Assembly (NCBI GenBank): GCA_963920635.1
Contig: OY987301.1
Location: 41,081,820 to 41,145,819, forward strand
Length of the DNA stretch: 64,000 bases
Direction: 5' to 3'
DNA from: Pseudeuparius sepicola
Taxonomy: Eukaryota > Arthropoda > Insecta > Coleoptera > Anthribidae
In this document: positions 46,623-58,936 of the stretch, one piece after another
Numbering within the stretch: position 1 is the first letter of the stretch
How the letters are laid out: every line of letters starts with the position of its first letter
Translations under genes and position numbers: made by a program
The notes under the pieces: model-generated
Told to the model about the DNA's origin: nothing
The model's input: only the letters and a program-made list of their open reading frames with translations
The model's database searches: none

Positions 46623-48117
46623 CAGGGTAATTCACGTAAGTGGTTCATTAGAAGTTTACGGGGAAAGAGTGCGAATTTTGATTTAAAATTTTGGTTACTT
46701 ATATAACAGGTTATAAACTTTCTTTTTAAAATATTTTCCACTTCCGATCACTTCCGGTTATACCGGAAGTCGATAGCAACTTTGTTATTTCAAATAGAAC
46801 GCCCTATATATTATTACACCGTTTAGTTCCCTATTAAATTCCAAATCTTTTTTCTGAATATAATGTGTACCCTATTCCTAACCCTTTTCGAGATATTCGC
46901 AAATTTTTTATTTTTTTGAGTGTTGCAGCCATCGACCATAGTGATGATAACTTTGAAATTTATGAATCTGGAAAACTGAAATTTTGGACTGTCGTAGGCG
47001 AAAGTCAACTTTATTAAGTGGTCTGTATGCCATTTCAAAATATTGTACAGGGTGTTCGGGAAAAAAATTCGAATATCAACAACGAAAAATTGAAAAATCT
47101 CATTTTTTTCGAATGGAATCCATATTTTTTGGTATATAATAAATGCTTGTGAAAAGACAGTTCAAAAAGATATAACACACTATATGTCTAAATAAAGCGG
47201 TTGCTTCGTTATTACGCAAAATACGTATTTTTGCTGCTCCATATCAAGAAACAACTGACCTTTTCTAATAGGCGGCCATGGATTTTTCATTTGTGATTGT
47301 CATTTATTGTGTTCCAAACAATAAAATATTAACTGTTGAAAATAATGGCTCAAATTAACTATTCTAACGAAGATATTTTGAATATGTTTTACACTCATGG
47401 AGAGTGTAAAAGAATTTTAGAAAGAACAATTAGAGTTTTTAATGAAAGGCATTTACATTTACCACCTTTGACGAAAAGAAAATTCAGAAAGTTCGAACGA
47501 AATTTCATAGTCCATGGCAAGGTCCAAACAAAGAGAAGCAAATGTAAATACGTAACAGGTAAATAGCATAATATGAATAAAGTGTTTTACTTATATGTAG
47601 TTTCTCGTTTTTTCTTCTAGTACCTATTATTATGTAATTGTTAGTATTATTTAATTTTGTATTGTTGCTTCTCAGGGAAAAAATATTATTAAATAGCCCT
47701 TAACCTTGTCATATAATTGCGTTATTTCATTTTCCATGGCCCCCTATAATGTGACGCTTTTTTCCAGATTCATAAATTTCAAAGTTATCATCACTACGGT
47801 CGATGGCTGCAACACTAAAAAAAAAAATCAAAAACAAAAACGAATATCTCGAAAAGGGTTAGGAATAGGGTACACATTATATTCAGAACAAAGATTTGGA
47901 ATTTAATAGGGAACCAAATGGTCTAATAATATAGAGGGTGTTCTATTTAAAATAACAAAGTTGCTATCGACTTCCGGTATAACCGGAAGTGATCGGTAGT
48001 TGAAAATATTTTAGAAAGAAAGTTTACAACTTGTTATATAAGTAACCAAAATTTCAAATCAAAATTCGCACTCCTTCCCCGTAAACTTCTAATGAACCAC
48101 TTACGTGAACCACCCTG
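46623..48117. mobile_element. TIR element (about 355-bp arms) carrying an HTH exon
   Basis: CAGGGTAATTCACGTAAGTG and CCACTTACGTGAACCACCCT ends are flanked by TA. Arms 46623-46976 and 47760-48117 are about 90 percent alike by eye, and each contains the perfect palindrome ACTTCCGGTTATACCGGAAGT (within about 46750-46770 and its partner near 47970). Between them lies about 780 bases with a second TA-CAGGGTGTTCGGGAAAA terminus at 47047 and a coding exon at 47345. It may be a transposon with internal gene remnants or a nested insertion. Confidence 0.85.
47345..47566 (+). pseudogene. N-terminal helix-turn-helix exon of a mariner-type transposase
   Basis: The ATG at 47345 (AATAATGGC) opens a 73-residue frame: MAQINYSNEDILNMFYTHGE, CKRILERTIRVFNERHLHL, PPLTKRKFRKFERNFIVHGK, then a basic tail. 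The layout (Y-S/T-N-E-D-M, HGE/YGE-C, a second helix with FNER, then RKFER and a gly-containing turn) matches the DNA-binding helix-turn-helix that opens many insect mariner-type transposases (DUF4817-like). Just before the TAG is AACAG|GTAAAT (donor at 47559), a strong 5' splice site; acceptors TTTTTTCTTCTAG (47620) and GCTTCTCAG (47675) follow, but both lead to early stops. The catalytic part is absent. Real as a domain; function lost or contributed by a missing exon. Confidence 0.55.
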
Positions 48118-48119
48118 TA

Positions 48120-48889
48120 TATGAATGATTTATATGCAGCTTTGTACAAAATATACAAGAGAGTGCTCCTAGCTCAGAGATACCTGTTTTGTAAGCTAAA
48201 GCATATCCCTTCCTTAAGGTAATTAGCATGTCTATAGAATTGAATGCTGGCATCCCCAATTGAACCGAGAAACTTGCGCTAGGGTTAGACGATTTCGGTT
48301 TCTGATATCTACACTCCCGACGTGCACGTGCCTAATTTAAATTAGATTCAGTTTCCGCGGCGGTTCGAGGGCGATGGAGCGCGGGGTAAACACTTCACGG
48401 CCTCACCCCCATCCCCATCCCACATTTTACTCAGGCAGCAAGGCATAATTAACAAATATTCAGTTCCTATACGAGGACCATTAATCACTTTGTTTTGCTC
48501 CTGCCGTCGGAAGTGTTTATTCATCGCGTTGTCGTTTTTCACGAATCAGCTACTTCCACACACTCTGAAAGCGCGTGTAGCCAGACATTGAGTTTGTTAA
48601 TGAGCTTTGGCAAACATGTATTGTGACAAAAAAGTTATGTGGTTTGATTGCTACTTTATGTAACTGAACGTTTATATAATAACATGTAATAATCTTAAAT
48701 CTAAAGAATATGTTCTGAACATTAAGGCAGCAATAAAAAAATATATAGAAAATAAAGTTTATTCGCACGATCACATTATTTAACATGAAAATTGTTTGGA
48801 AGAACAGTTAGAATTTACGTATATTAGTTTTTATGAGTGGATTACCGTAAAGTTTGGACACTTTTGGGCTCGAAAATTAAATTATCTGT
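48120..48889. other. Non-coding stretch with GC-richer island 48290-48560
   Basis: Single-copy island with CACGTGC (near 48324), TTAAATTAGATT, TAATTAAC and TTTATTCATCG; candidate regulatory DNA. No convincing ORF. Confidence 0.3.
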
Positions 48890-50030
48890 GAAAATATTTA
48901 ATTATGTGTGTTTTGTAGAGCAACATGTCCTGTTCAATTTGAAGTGTCACACTTGGCCGTTTGTTCTGTATTTACTTAAAAAAATTAAGAAAAAATATTG
49001 GTAATGTTTGTGTTTGACACAGGATCTAGTTACCCATGAAAATAAATATGCAATGATAGCGTTATGACGTTAGTAATGACATCCCTATTAGAATTTTGCA
49101 AATGGGGTTACCCAAAACAGGTGAGTTTACTCAACAGCTCCGCAAAATGTGTAATACTAAAAAATGAGAATAACCTGAAATATGCAGCAGCTGAAATGCA
49201 GATGCTGAAAAGGTTAAATGTTGAAGAATGTGCGGTGTTGTTTTTTGTGAAAAGTAGGTGTAAATTCACTGAGCATTATTTATTGTATTTTAACAGTAGG
49301 TACGACATTTTATTATTTCGTTTTTAGGATAATGCTATGGCATTACCTACCTGTTAAGTGTTACGTTAAATTGAAAATATTAAGTATTTTTAATTTATTT
49401 TCCTAACAGACAAAAATGTCTACGAATCTCGCATTTTTTATTATTTAAAATAACAATTAGAGATTGGCTATTCGACATTATATGAAGTGCATAAAAACCG
49501 TTCGACTTTCAAAATTTGAAAGCCTATTATGCCTACTTTAATTTAGTGTGATAAGCGATTATTTATTTTCATGGGTAACTAGACCTTCTACTAATCACAA
49601 ATATTACAAATAATGTTTCTTAATTTCTTATAGTGACTAGAGAACAAACTGGCAAGTGTGACATATCAAATTAGATGGGATATTTTGCTTCATAAAAAAT
49701 GCGTCAATAAGTTTTTTGCAGATAATTTAATTTTTTATCCTAAAAGAACCCAAAATTAGTCATATCTTATATTTCAAAATTGATACAATATTTTTGTATT
49801 CTCACAGTTGTTACAAACAATTTTCATATTAAACTTTTTTCTGTACCTCTAGAAATAAAACAGTTACAGCGGTTTAAAAACTTTGTTTTTTATTGTTGGC
49901 CATAGTTTACCTAGGTGGCCATGGACAGCAACTTCCAGCATGACAACATTGAGGCAGCTATCGATATAACTCGATTTTTTCTGTCAAAAAATAGCCGAGA
50001 TATTTTAAGGGAGCCATTTATATATGAGAC
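48890..50030. mobile_element. Long-TIR element family L, copy B
   Basis: Same family as 36507-38090. Left arm blocks (AACATGTCCTGTTCAATTTG, GCC-GTTTGTTCTGTATTTAC, GTTAGTAATGA) and right arm blocks (CATGGGTAACTAGA, AACTGGCAAGTGTGACATAT, ATTTTGCTTCA, AGCCGAGATATTTT) appear in the same order. The outer left end is missing. The centre lacks repeat R3, which confirms R3 as an insertion in copy A. Confidence 0.65.
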
Positions 50031-50419
50031 TCCACTCGTTATTATTGCAAATGCAAAACCTTTCTCTACTTTCAATTATTTTATATAATACATCAGATAA
50101 TTAACAAAAAATTTCAATTTGTTAAATACTCCGCGTTCATGTCGGACGATTAAATAATTCAAGCATTCGCTAAACATTAAATGCCCTCATTCTGTAGCGA
50201 TGCTAAAATTCAGTTAATTAACAGTTACCTATATCAGATTATTAAAAATTCAAAGAATTGGATGGGGTAGGTAGAATTTAATTTGTCTGTGGAACATCTC
50301 TTTGTCTAGGTTAACAGTGTGCCTCATGGATTAATGTTGAAAGAAGGGTAAAGGACAAAAAAGAATTGAGTTGGATCTCGATCTTTCAGCATTCCCTTTT
50401 GGTTATTTCAAGCTGTGAT

Positions 50420-50535
50420 GCTGTAATAGCTGGTCAAATCTTAAGTGCCTACGGCCACAGTAGGAGTCCCGGGTTCGAATCCCGGCTGGAGTGCATATTT
50501 CTCAATTGATATCCTTTACCTGATATGCTATAAGT
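50420..50535 (+). mobile_element. tRNA-derived SINE, copy c
   Basis: Plus strand. B box GGTTCGAATCC (50472-50482) matches the pol III consensus exactly and is followed by CGGCTGGAGTGCAT, then TCAATTGATATCCTTTACC. The A box is degenerate (about TAGCTGGTCAAAT, near 50427). Beyond about 50535 the body diverges from copies a and b. Confidence 0.75.
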
Positions 50536-51240
50536 ATACCAGTTACCAAAATATTTTTGTAACTGATGCTTCGGCTTCTAGGTATAAGTATACGCTATAT
50601 TTTGCAAGTAGTGCGCAGTGTTGGACCAAACAATATTACCGAGCACGCTAACCGCCTCACCTTTTACCATCTTTGCTCCCCGCAAGTTTCAGTTGAAGTT
50701 TCTTCGAAAGCCGACGGGGCAAAAAGCCCACCCTTAAGAACAACCCTTCTAGTGCGCGGCAGTGTCGGCACCAACGCAAAAAAGCCCCTTCTCCTTACAC
50801 CCCCCCCCCCCCCGGGCAAAGGCTTCGTTTTGTGATTAATAACGGAAGTTCGAAACTATTACTCTGCATAGTTCCCACGCAGATTGCTTTTATGGAGGGC
50901 AGAAATTACTTCAAGGAGGGCGCGAGGCGGGATGAGCTGCTCTTTATGGATATTAATAATTATCTATACCTCCGGTAGTTCGTAGTTTACACGCCAAAAA
51001 ATCGCAAACTGTTCATAACTTGGTAGGTCGTGGATTGGGTTACAATATTGCCCTTAGCCCCTCTTAAGTTTTTAAGGTGAGAAAAAATATATAAAAAAAG
51101 TTATGAAAACTCTGAAGTTTCCTATTCTGAATCAAACTTTCCCCATAGGGTATTATAGAAAACCTTGGCACATCAAGCAGAATAGTATACCCTGAATATG
51201 CTTGCATCTTTGAAATATACCTATCCACACGACCAACATA
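50536..51240. other. Unassigned stretch with poly-C
   Basis: No gene recognised. 50640-50960 is GC-richer, with a run of 14 C at 50800-50813. The plus-strand frame across it has no domain. Confidence 0.25.
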
Positions 51241-51450
51241 CAGTGTGTTTCACTGAGTCGAGACAATTCCATATTTTTTAAAAGACGGCCCAATTTTGAA
51301 AAAAAAAATAAATTTCTTAACCTATATACCTTGTACTCGAAGAGCTCTACATTTTGGGTCATAATTTTTTTGAAATAAGTCCTATCCTGTTGCCTACTTT
51401 TATTAAAAGAAGATAGCCAAAAACCACAAAACCATACTAGGAATTTTTTA
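51241..51450. mobile_element. MITE family M, truncated copy
   Basis: Left end CAGTGTGTTTCACTGAGTCG with TA before it, matching 42257 onward for about 200 bases. The copy stops just before the element at 51466, which probably inserted into it. Its right end was not recovered after 53340. Confidence 0.65.
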
Positions 51451-51465
51451 AGAATAAAATGGATA

Positions 51466-53340
51466 CCCAAGTAACAATTTTCTGTTTTATAAAAGCTGTA
51501 AGAACGTTTATAGAGCATAACCTTATAAAACATCTGAAGTCCGATAAACGTTTTTACAGCGTTCTTAGAGCCCTTATAGAGCTAAAATGGGCACAAATTT
51601 ATACAACGTTTTCGCTCTATAACCAGTTCTATAAAAGCTACAAACACATTTATATAACCATTTTATAGACGTTTACAGAGGCTTTACACAGCAGAAATAA
51701 ATGTTGTACCAAACAACCTGTGTAAATTATCATGAAAGCTCTTTGACTCTTTAAGCGTTTTTGAAAAAACGGTTTTGCTGTGCTTTACTACGTTAAAAAG
51801 ACTATTAGACTATTCAATACCATACATGCACCTCTTAAGCTGCTTTTTGTAATGTTGATGAAATAAGGACGACGCAATAAGAATGGCGGAGTATTGTGCC
51901 AAAGTACAACGAATAATTAATTTTACTTATGGCATAGTGGGGTGACATAATTTTTAGGGCAAATTAAGATTTATTGTGAAATGTATACTATTTACATGGT
52001 GAAATTTTTAAGGGCCTCTTCTAAACATCGATTTCGATGATTTTTTTATTAAAAATTAAAATAAATGTTTTTCTTTTAATTAAAAATATCTGTTATTATT
52101 GCTTCGGATGTAATTTTAAATACAAAATAAACATCGTCAACTAATACAATATTATTTTTTTGTTATAAAATGCATTTTTTACATTTTATGAAAAGGAGAC
52201 GCTGATCCAACGTAAGCTAACCACACCAAACATGACGTAAATTCTTATAAAACAGTTTAGTCACACACACAGCACTTATATGATCTTTCAGTTGGTCTTA
52301 CGATGCTTATATAAAACAGGCAACTAGACGTATTTTAAACATTTAATTTAACATTGAGCGTGATAATAAGTATTTTTTTTAAATCTTGCACACAATTAAA
52401 AAACTTTTACGTGATAAAATTTCATTTTCTACGTATGTACCTATAATTTATCGACGCTATATAGACAACATATTTTTATTTTATTTTAGGATGTATAAGA
52501 TAGTTCAGATGTTCACGTAACTCTATTTTCTCTGTTTCATTGAACGTTGAAGACTTTTGGTGAAAATTACAATCATCAGCAGCATATACAACACAGCTGA
52601 AAGAGTTGTCGGTATTTGATTTTAAATCTTCTTTGGTGGAAGTGATTTTATCATTAGCATTACTGGCAATGCTATTATAGGTATTTATTATCCGAATAAA
52701 TATTTTGCTGAATTAAATGATAATTCTTTTTTAATTTTCTACGAAATGCACCCATTTTCCCTTGAAAACGACATCATACACACGCTTTATTGTACCTAAG
52801 TTTTTAGGTTAGGTGTTGAGAACACACCTAAACCGTTCTGTAATGATTGCAATGCGCGCTTTTTGGTATTTATGCTTGCTTCAATGCTGTTAATTTAAAT
52901 ACTTGGTAAGTACTTCTATAAAATAGTTTTTTAAAAGCATCTTTGAAAGTAAAAATATATTTTAAGGAACTGAACTGTGATTTGCCAAACTCTTACAAAG
53001 CTGATTTATAGAGTGCGTAATTATGTTCTTATAAAACAGTTATATACGCAAAACTGACCGAACCATTTAGTTGTAACCACTAAACAGACGTGTAGCAGTC
53101 GTATACGTAGTACTATAAACGTTTATAGAACAATTAAAACACTATTTTATAAACGTTCTATAATTTAGCTGAAAGAACGTTCTAAGAACTATATTACAGA
53201 ACAAATTAGTTGCACACAGCAAAATGGTAATACTCGAGACGATAACACAGCAAATTAACTATTTTTAAGCACTTATAAAACGTTAATAAAACTTTTCCGT
53301 TCGGTAAGAAAAAATTAATACAGCTACTTTGCTACTTGGG
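51466..53340. mobile_element. 1.9-kb element with CCCAAGTARCAA ends and TTATAAAA-rich subtermini
   Basis: CCCAAGTAACAA (51466-51477) and TTGCTACTTGGG (53329-53340) are inverted at 11 of 12 positions. About 250 bases inside each end carry many copies of CTTATAAAAC, GTTTATAGA, GAACGTT and their complements, in both orientations. The middle 1.2 kb is AT-rich and without coding motifs. The architecture is short TIRs plus dense subterminal motifs. The superfamily is unclear and a target duplication was not found. Confidence 0.65.
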
Positions 53341-55151
53341 AGTGCGATCTAATTGGTCATAGTTAAAATTAGTCTCCCTTGAAAAAAATATATTTCATTT
53401 TAACATTTCCTGAGAATTAGAGGCATCATTGATTAATTAGTTCTGCTTTATTCGATAATTTGAAACCTGGACCGACACTATATTAAAGACCTGTGCATAG
53501 CTCTGTTTCAAGGAATCGCCACTGGCGTCACACGACGAAAAATAACGACAGAGTGGTTTAATGTTAAAAACACTATTGTTGCAGAATCTTTGTAACATAA
53601 AAAGATGCAAATGTGTCGCTTACAACGAATTTAATATCCAAAATAAAATAAAAAGCTTGTTTGCGTTTAATTTGACAAGTTTACATGGCATATTTATATA
53701 AAAAAAAATTTAAGAAAGGCGAGTATAAAAAGCAAGTAAGAGTATTTTGGTACCTTTTGGTTGGAAATGAAGTCCATGGCTAGTTGTAGTGTAAGTAAGT
53801 ATAGAACGCATTAGATTTTTCAGTCTTTTTTAAATAGTGGACCATTATTGGTTCGTTTTGGGGCTTAAAAAAATTCTGTTTTCATTCTTGCCTGCGTTAC
53901 AAAATACTCTTCCAAAATATAATATCTAAAATTTCCGCTTCATGTGCATGAAAGTTTCATGTTTTCACAAACAAATCTATTTGTCAAAACTCTGTTAATA
54001 TGACAAAACTACGAAATATTGACCGCAAAGACAATTCGTTACCGAAAAAATAACGTAAATCGTAATAAAGCGGATTATTTAAAATAGGCGACATTCTAAA
54101 CTTCAAAAACTGACATACCTATAACCACAGAATACCCTATACAACGTATAATAAGATGCAATTTTTTTCGTCGAGTAGCGCCACTCCATCAGTCTGCAAA
54201 CAACAATGAAATATGACGTCATGCTCGGGGTCTTTAGTATATAGTGTCGGTCCAGTTTGAAACATATCAAATAATTAAAGCGCGCCATGAATGTCATGTA
54301 AACTAAAAAGGTATCGTCTAGGTGCCTAGCGCCTAATGTAAAATCTCAATGGTCACTTTAAAAATATATTTTTAAGTAAATATTTTTTTCGTAAAATTTT
54401 GATTATTTTTCGAACACACTCTGTGAGCTATATACATTGGCTACATATACTATTGGTATAATAATACGTTATATAAGCAACACGTCGGTTGGTTTCATCT
54501 GACGCTAATTGTACTATATTTTGAAAAAAGTTTTTTTGAAAGTCGGCCCAATGTGAAGGGTGATTCATTTTCTGATGTTTGGGACTTTAAGGTTTGCAAG
54601 ATCTCGACAAACTAAGTAGTATACACATTTTTACACAAAGCATTCTTTTCCAAAATACAGGATGTCATTTTTTTTAATTAAATTTTTATTAAACAATGGC
54701 AGTAAACTATATGTTGTTTTCGTTAAAACTCCTGCACTATCGCATCTTTAAAGGTTTCTATTAGGACTCAAGAACTCGTAAAATAAAGAAAAGATAATAA
54801 AATTTGCCCTGAAACTGTAGCACATACAAGGAAATGTCAAGAGTAATTTTTTGCTAGAAATTCATTTCTATTTGAGCTTACATTATGAAGGGTACAAACA
54901 TTTTTATTAGCAAATATCGGGTCAGAAAGTCAAGAAAGTTTCGTACTAACTCGAAAGCCTGTTTTGTAATTTCTGACCTCTATGTGATACAACTGGACCA
55001 AGTTTTCATTTAATAATAATTATTGTTTTAAATTGAACGTCATTTATTTACTAAATCATAACAGGTTGTATATATATCATATTTGAAATATGGGAAAACA
55101 GTCATATTTTATCAGCGAATGCTTATTGTCATTTTAACTATTTATTCTATA
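53341..55151. other. Unassigned AT-rich stretch
   Basis: No gene or delimited repeat. CGAACACACTCTGTG near 54408-54423 resembles a degraded CAGTGTGTT-type element end. The small frames have no domain. Confidence 0.25.
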
Positions 55152-55502
55152 TAGGTGTTTCAAAATTCAGTACAAAGATTTTAAGGGCGTATTTTTGAGG
55201 CAAAAAAGACTTTTTTTTCCTATAAAACTATAAACATGTGTCCTAAAATGCACCCCTCCGAGCTCAAAAAAGTGTAGACCCCCCTAAATACCCCCCAAAA
55301 TGAGGTTTGCGTCATTTTTGAGGCAAAAAATGAATAGAGCGCCTCAAGAAACAGGGGTTTGCAAATTTTCAGGAGATTTGATCAATTTTGGCTGTAGCTC
55401 GGAGGGGGTGCATTTTAGGACACATGTTTTTAGGAAAAAACTCTTATTTTTGCCTCAAAATTACGTCCTTACAATTTTTGTACTGAATTTTGAAACACCC
55501 TG
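55152..55502. mobile_element. 351-bp MITE with about 110-bp inverted arms
   Basis: TAGGTGTTTCAAAATTCAGT at the left pairs with the right end (complement CAGGGTGTTTCAAAATTCAG), flanked by TA. Arms 55152-55265 and 55397-55502 include TTTTGAGGCAAAAA and ACATGTGTCCTAAAATGCAC blocks and the complements. Non-coding. Confidence 0.85.
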
Positions 55503-58107
55503 TATAAAGTATTGTTGGAATCGCAAAAATACGTAGATTTCAAAAATAGAAAAATATACTCGCAGGGTATTACATTTTAAAAGACTATAGTTATATATAC
55601 ACATAGTTATCATATATCTATGTAAAAATACTTATGAACACCCTGTACCTTTGTATATTTTCTATTAGGTTGAAGGGACTTAAAACTTGCAAACAGTTCT
55701 TTTTTAACGTTTTAAATTAGCATAGCACGCTTTCCGCTTGATAACCATCATTGGTGCTCTCTGAAAATGTGGAGTAAAAAATTGTAGATTATAGAAAATC
55801 ACCATTTGATGGTAAGAAGTGGTTGCTCACTTGTCAGGTAAGAACAGGTAATATTCTGAAAAAGAAAATGTTAAAAACTTGAGAATCACGTTGAATATTT
55901 TCACAAAATCACTCGTAAGCAAGACACACTCTTCAATCTTTCAATCTTGCAAACATTTCATTCGATTAGATTTCATGGAAGACAATGAGATCAACAAGAA
56001 AATTGCTAATAGTGACTGTTGTTTTAATACACAAGTAAACCTAAATAGATCTTGTATCCCTCTTCATAGAAGACTCACTCAATGATGATATTGATACCAA
56101 GGGCTAGTCAATATGCCACCAAAAAAAGTAAATTATAGAATTTTATAGGACTATAATAGTCATTAACTTCTAAAATTTTATAATTACTGTAGGAACGAAG
56201 GGTTTCTTTGGTTCCGACAGTTTAAAAATGTCCCTTCATTAATATAAAAGTGTTAATGTTCCAGCCAGCTTTATCTTAAAAAAAAAATTACAATCGACAT
56301 GGTGACTCATGAGGGCATTGTGTTTTGATAACGACTGATTTTGTATGAAAATCCAACGCAATCCTCAAGTTTTTCAACAATTTATACATCCGGACTTCGG
56401 TTTTAATATGTGTGCATTGTTTTTTGGGAATGTTCCCTGTGCTTATCTAACAAGTGAAAGAGATTAACCTAAACCTATCCCCATCAAGTGGTAATTTTCT
56501 CCAATCTTCAGTTGTTTGCTACATACCTATCTACTCGTTTTCAGGTAGCACCGATGATGGCCAGTCATTTCAACATATTCCTTCACGTGCACACAACCCA
56601 TAAGTACCACTATTATATTCTTAAATTATTCAGTTCAATCTTCAACTCTTCTGGGAAGCTTGGGAACCTGAGACATTCAATACTATACCGATACCGACCA
56701 TATTCAGTTTATACATTTCTGTAATAGTTTCATTACCTGAAATTCTCTCATTCTATACACATATGGTATTGATGTTAATAGATAATTCTAAAACAGACAG
56801 CTGTTCTGCAAACGAACGCTATACCTGCCGATTTCCATTCCCGAATTAAAATACAAACTAGGTACATATACCTCGACAAGTATTAAACAAATATTAACTC
56901 AATTTCCCGATCTCTGTTTTGTCTCTCTCCCACTCGTTCACGGCGTACACCGCCTATGCTGCGAACACCGAGCGATAATGCGAACCAGCAGGCGAAATTT
57001 ATAGCGAATCTACGAGACTGGCAATAAACACTTTAGAAGGAACATTAAAACCAAATGTATAATTTAAATGCACCCCTAAACCGATGCTCAGTAAATGTAT
57101 GCAACTGAGAGTAGACCATTAAATTTGGCACTAAAATTGGAGTAATCGGCGATGTAAATCGCTGAGCCGTTCGAAATGTTTAACAGAGAACGCCCATTAA
57201 AATTCAGTGTTCGGCCATTGATCAGAAAAATAAACCGATTTAACGGTCCGGAAAGAGGACTTTTAACTTATGTGCTTTTTTGTTTATCGATGAAGAAAAG
57301 GCGGGAGCATTTTAAATCACCAAAGTATACAGAAACCGATAAAAATAGCTGTTTTTTTTTATGTTTTGTAAACATTTAGTAAGTAATAATACCATAAATT
57401 ATAGCCTACGGAATCCAGAAGTCTAATCGGCATGGGGATCAGGTTTTAAAAATTTCAAGGTTAAAGTGCTTAAAAATGATTGAAACACTTTCGAAGCAAA
57501 GAATAACTTAGGCAAAATTCAACCGGTAGTAATTTTCTTGTGTTACTATGGGCTCATGATCATATTTGTAACCAAGAACAAGTAGTAAAAATATTTAGTT
57601 AGTGGCTATACAGGCTCACTATTATAATTACCATGTCTTTTCAATGGGCCACTTTTTATTTAACTTTTGTATTTTTAACCAGTGTCAGCAATATTTTTTT
57701 TTGACGTGGACTCGTAAAAATTATTGCGTTTTCAAAGCAGGTATTTAAGACAATAGAGTTCGTTCATGAAAATTCGCCGCAGGCAAATTTTTTTAGAAAT
57801 ATCCAGGAAAAATACCAATACAATATCATTGTTATACGAGTACATTTATACACCATACTTTGTCGTTGTCTTTGAAGAGTTAAAAATAATTTTCCTGATA
57901 CCCATTGCATGAAATTTATATTAAAATTGGAGTTCATCCTTTAACCAGAATTTTTATATAATGTAAAGGCCACAAAAGGCAAGTTTTAAATAAATCAGTA
58001 TTATTTAAATTGCAGTAGTTAGGTAGGTAGGTAATTACTATAGATTTCTTTATTTTAAATATTTAGTTTTGTTATCATTATTAATTAGTTAAGTATAGCA
58101 CGTGTAG
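55503..58107. other. Non-coding stretch with GC-richer island 56900-57260
   Basis: Mostly AT-rich with no recognised gene. 56900-57260 is single-copy and GC-richer, with AATTTATAGCGA, CCATTAAA and TTTATTG-like cores; candidate regulatory DNA. About 55640 ACACCCTGTA looks like another MITE end. Confidence 0.3.
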
Positions 58108-58628
58108 GTACAGTGTTAATAACGTAAGTAATGAAAGTTTCGAGAATGATGCCACCAACCAATTACTGATTAAGGATCATTCCTATTTGAAATGTGCTAA
58201 GGCAATTCGGAACCTGGGACTTGAGTTTGATAGCATTTTGAGATTCAAAACCCATGTAACAAAATGTATAAGAAGAGCGTATTCTAATTTTAAACTCCTA
58301 TACTCTAACCATCATCTACTACCGCGTAATAATTAGATTATGTTAACTGAAGCATTAGAATTGTGCCATTTTAACTATGCGGACTCTTTGTATGGGCTTT
58401 GCTTGGACCAAACGGATGTGCAAAGAATACAAAAAGCACAAAAGTCTTGCTTAAGATTTATACATGCAATTAGAAAGTATGCAGCAGTATCTTTTAAACT
58501 ACGTGATACAAATTGGCTTTCGATGGAAAATAGTCGACGGCTTCACTCTACAATATGCCATAAACCTTTCCACCTACCTTGAGAAGATTAAAGGCAGGTC
58601 GAACAGGTTCAGGTTTATCTCTTATTAA
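58108..58628 (+). pseudogene. Reverse-transcriptase C-terminal relic of a second LINE
   Basis: The frame reads KAIRNLGLEFDSILRF, KTHVTKCIRRAYSNFKLLY, then after an in-frame TAG (58334-58336) ALELCHFNYADSLYG, LCLDQTDVQRIQKAQKSC, LRFIHAIRKY and LRDTNWLSMENSRRLH. It stops at 58580 and continues in another frame as YLEKIKGRSNRFRF. LGL-x-FD followed by the HFNYAD, IQ(K)AQ-SC-RFI and RR-LH motifs is the usual thumb and C-terminal part of ORF2 in Jockey-like non-LTR elements. The catalytic RT core is absent because the copy is 5'-truncated. Sequence differs clearly from the LINE at 22193, so it is another family. Confidence 0.85.
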
Positions 58629-58936
58629 CAACTTAACATCTATACAATTCTGTTCGTATAACGTTTTGTCTTATTATCTCCTTGTTATCTGAATATTTTT
58701 TAACTGTGTGTAGATGAAGGTCCTCGTTATTATGGTGCATAATTCTGGCTGGACTGCAAAATTCAACTTTCAACTCGTAGAACTTTCAACGTAGAACTTT
58801 CTTTGATTGTTTTCAGCTCCTTTTACAAAATCTTATGGAATTGTACTTATTTTATGTTTTTCTTAGTGTACCTTTTCGGTACGTTGTATTGCAATAAATG
58901 TGTTATTACTATTATTATAATTACCTATTATTATTT
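58629..58936 (+). mobile_element. 3' UTR and ATT-rich tail of the second LINE
   Basis: Ends with a small hairpin (GTACC...GGTAC at 58868-58883), TTGTATTGCAATAAATG and an ATT/TTA-rich tail to about 58936. This parallels the end of the LINE at 25194 and is typical of these elements. Confidence 0.6.

Noticed and set aside
51153..51533. 126-codon minus-strand ORF
   Set aside because: Crosses the ends of MITE family M and the 51466 element, so it cannot be an ancestral gene.
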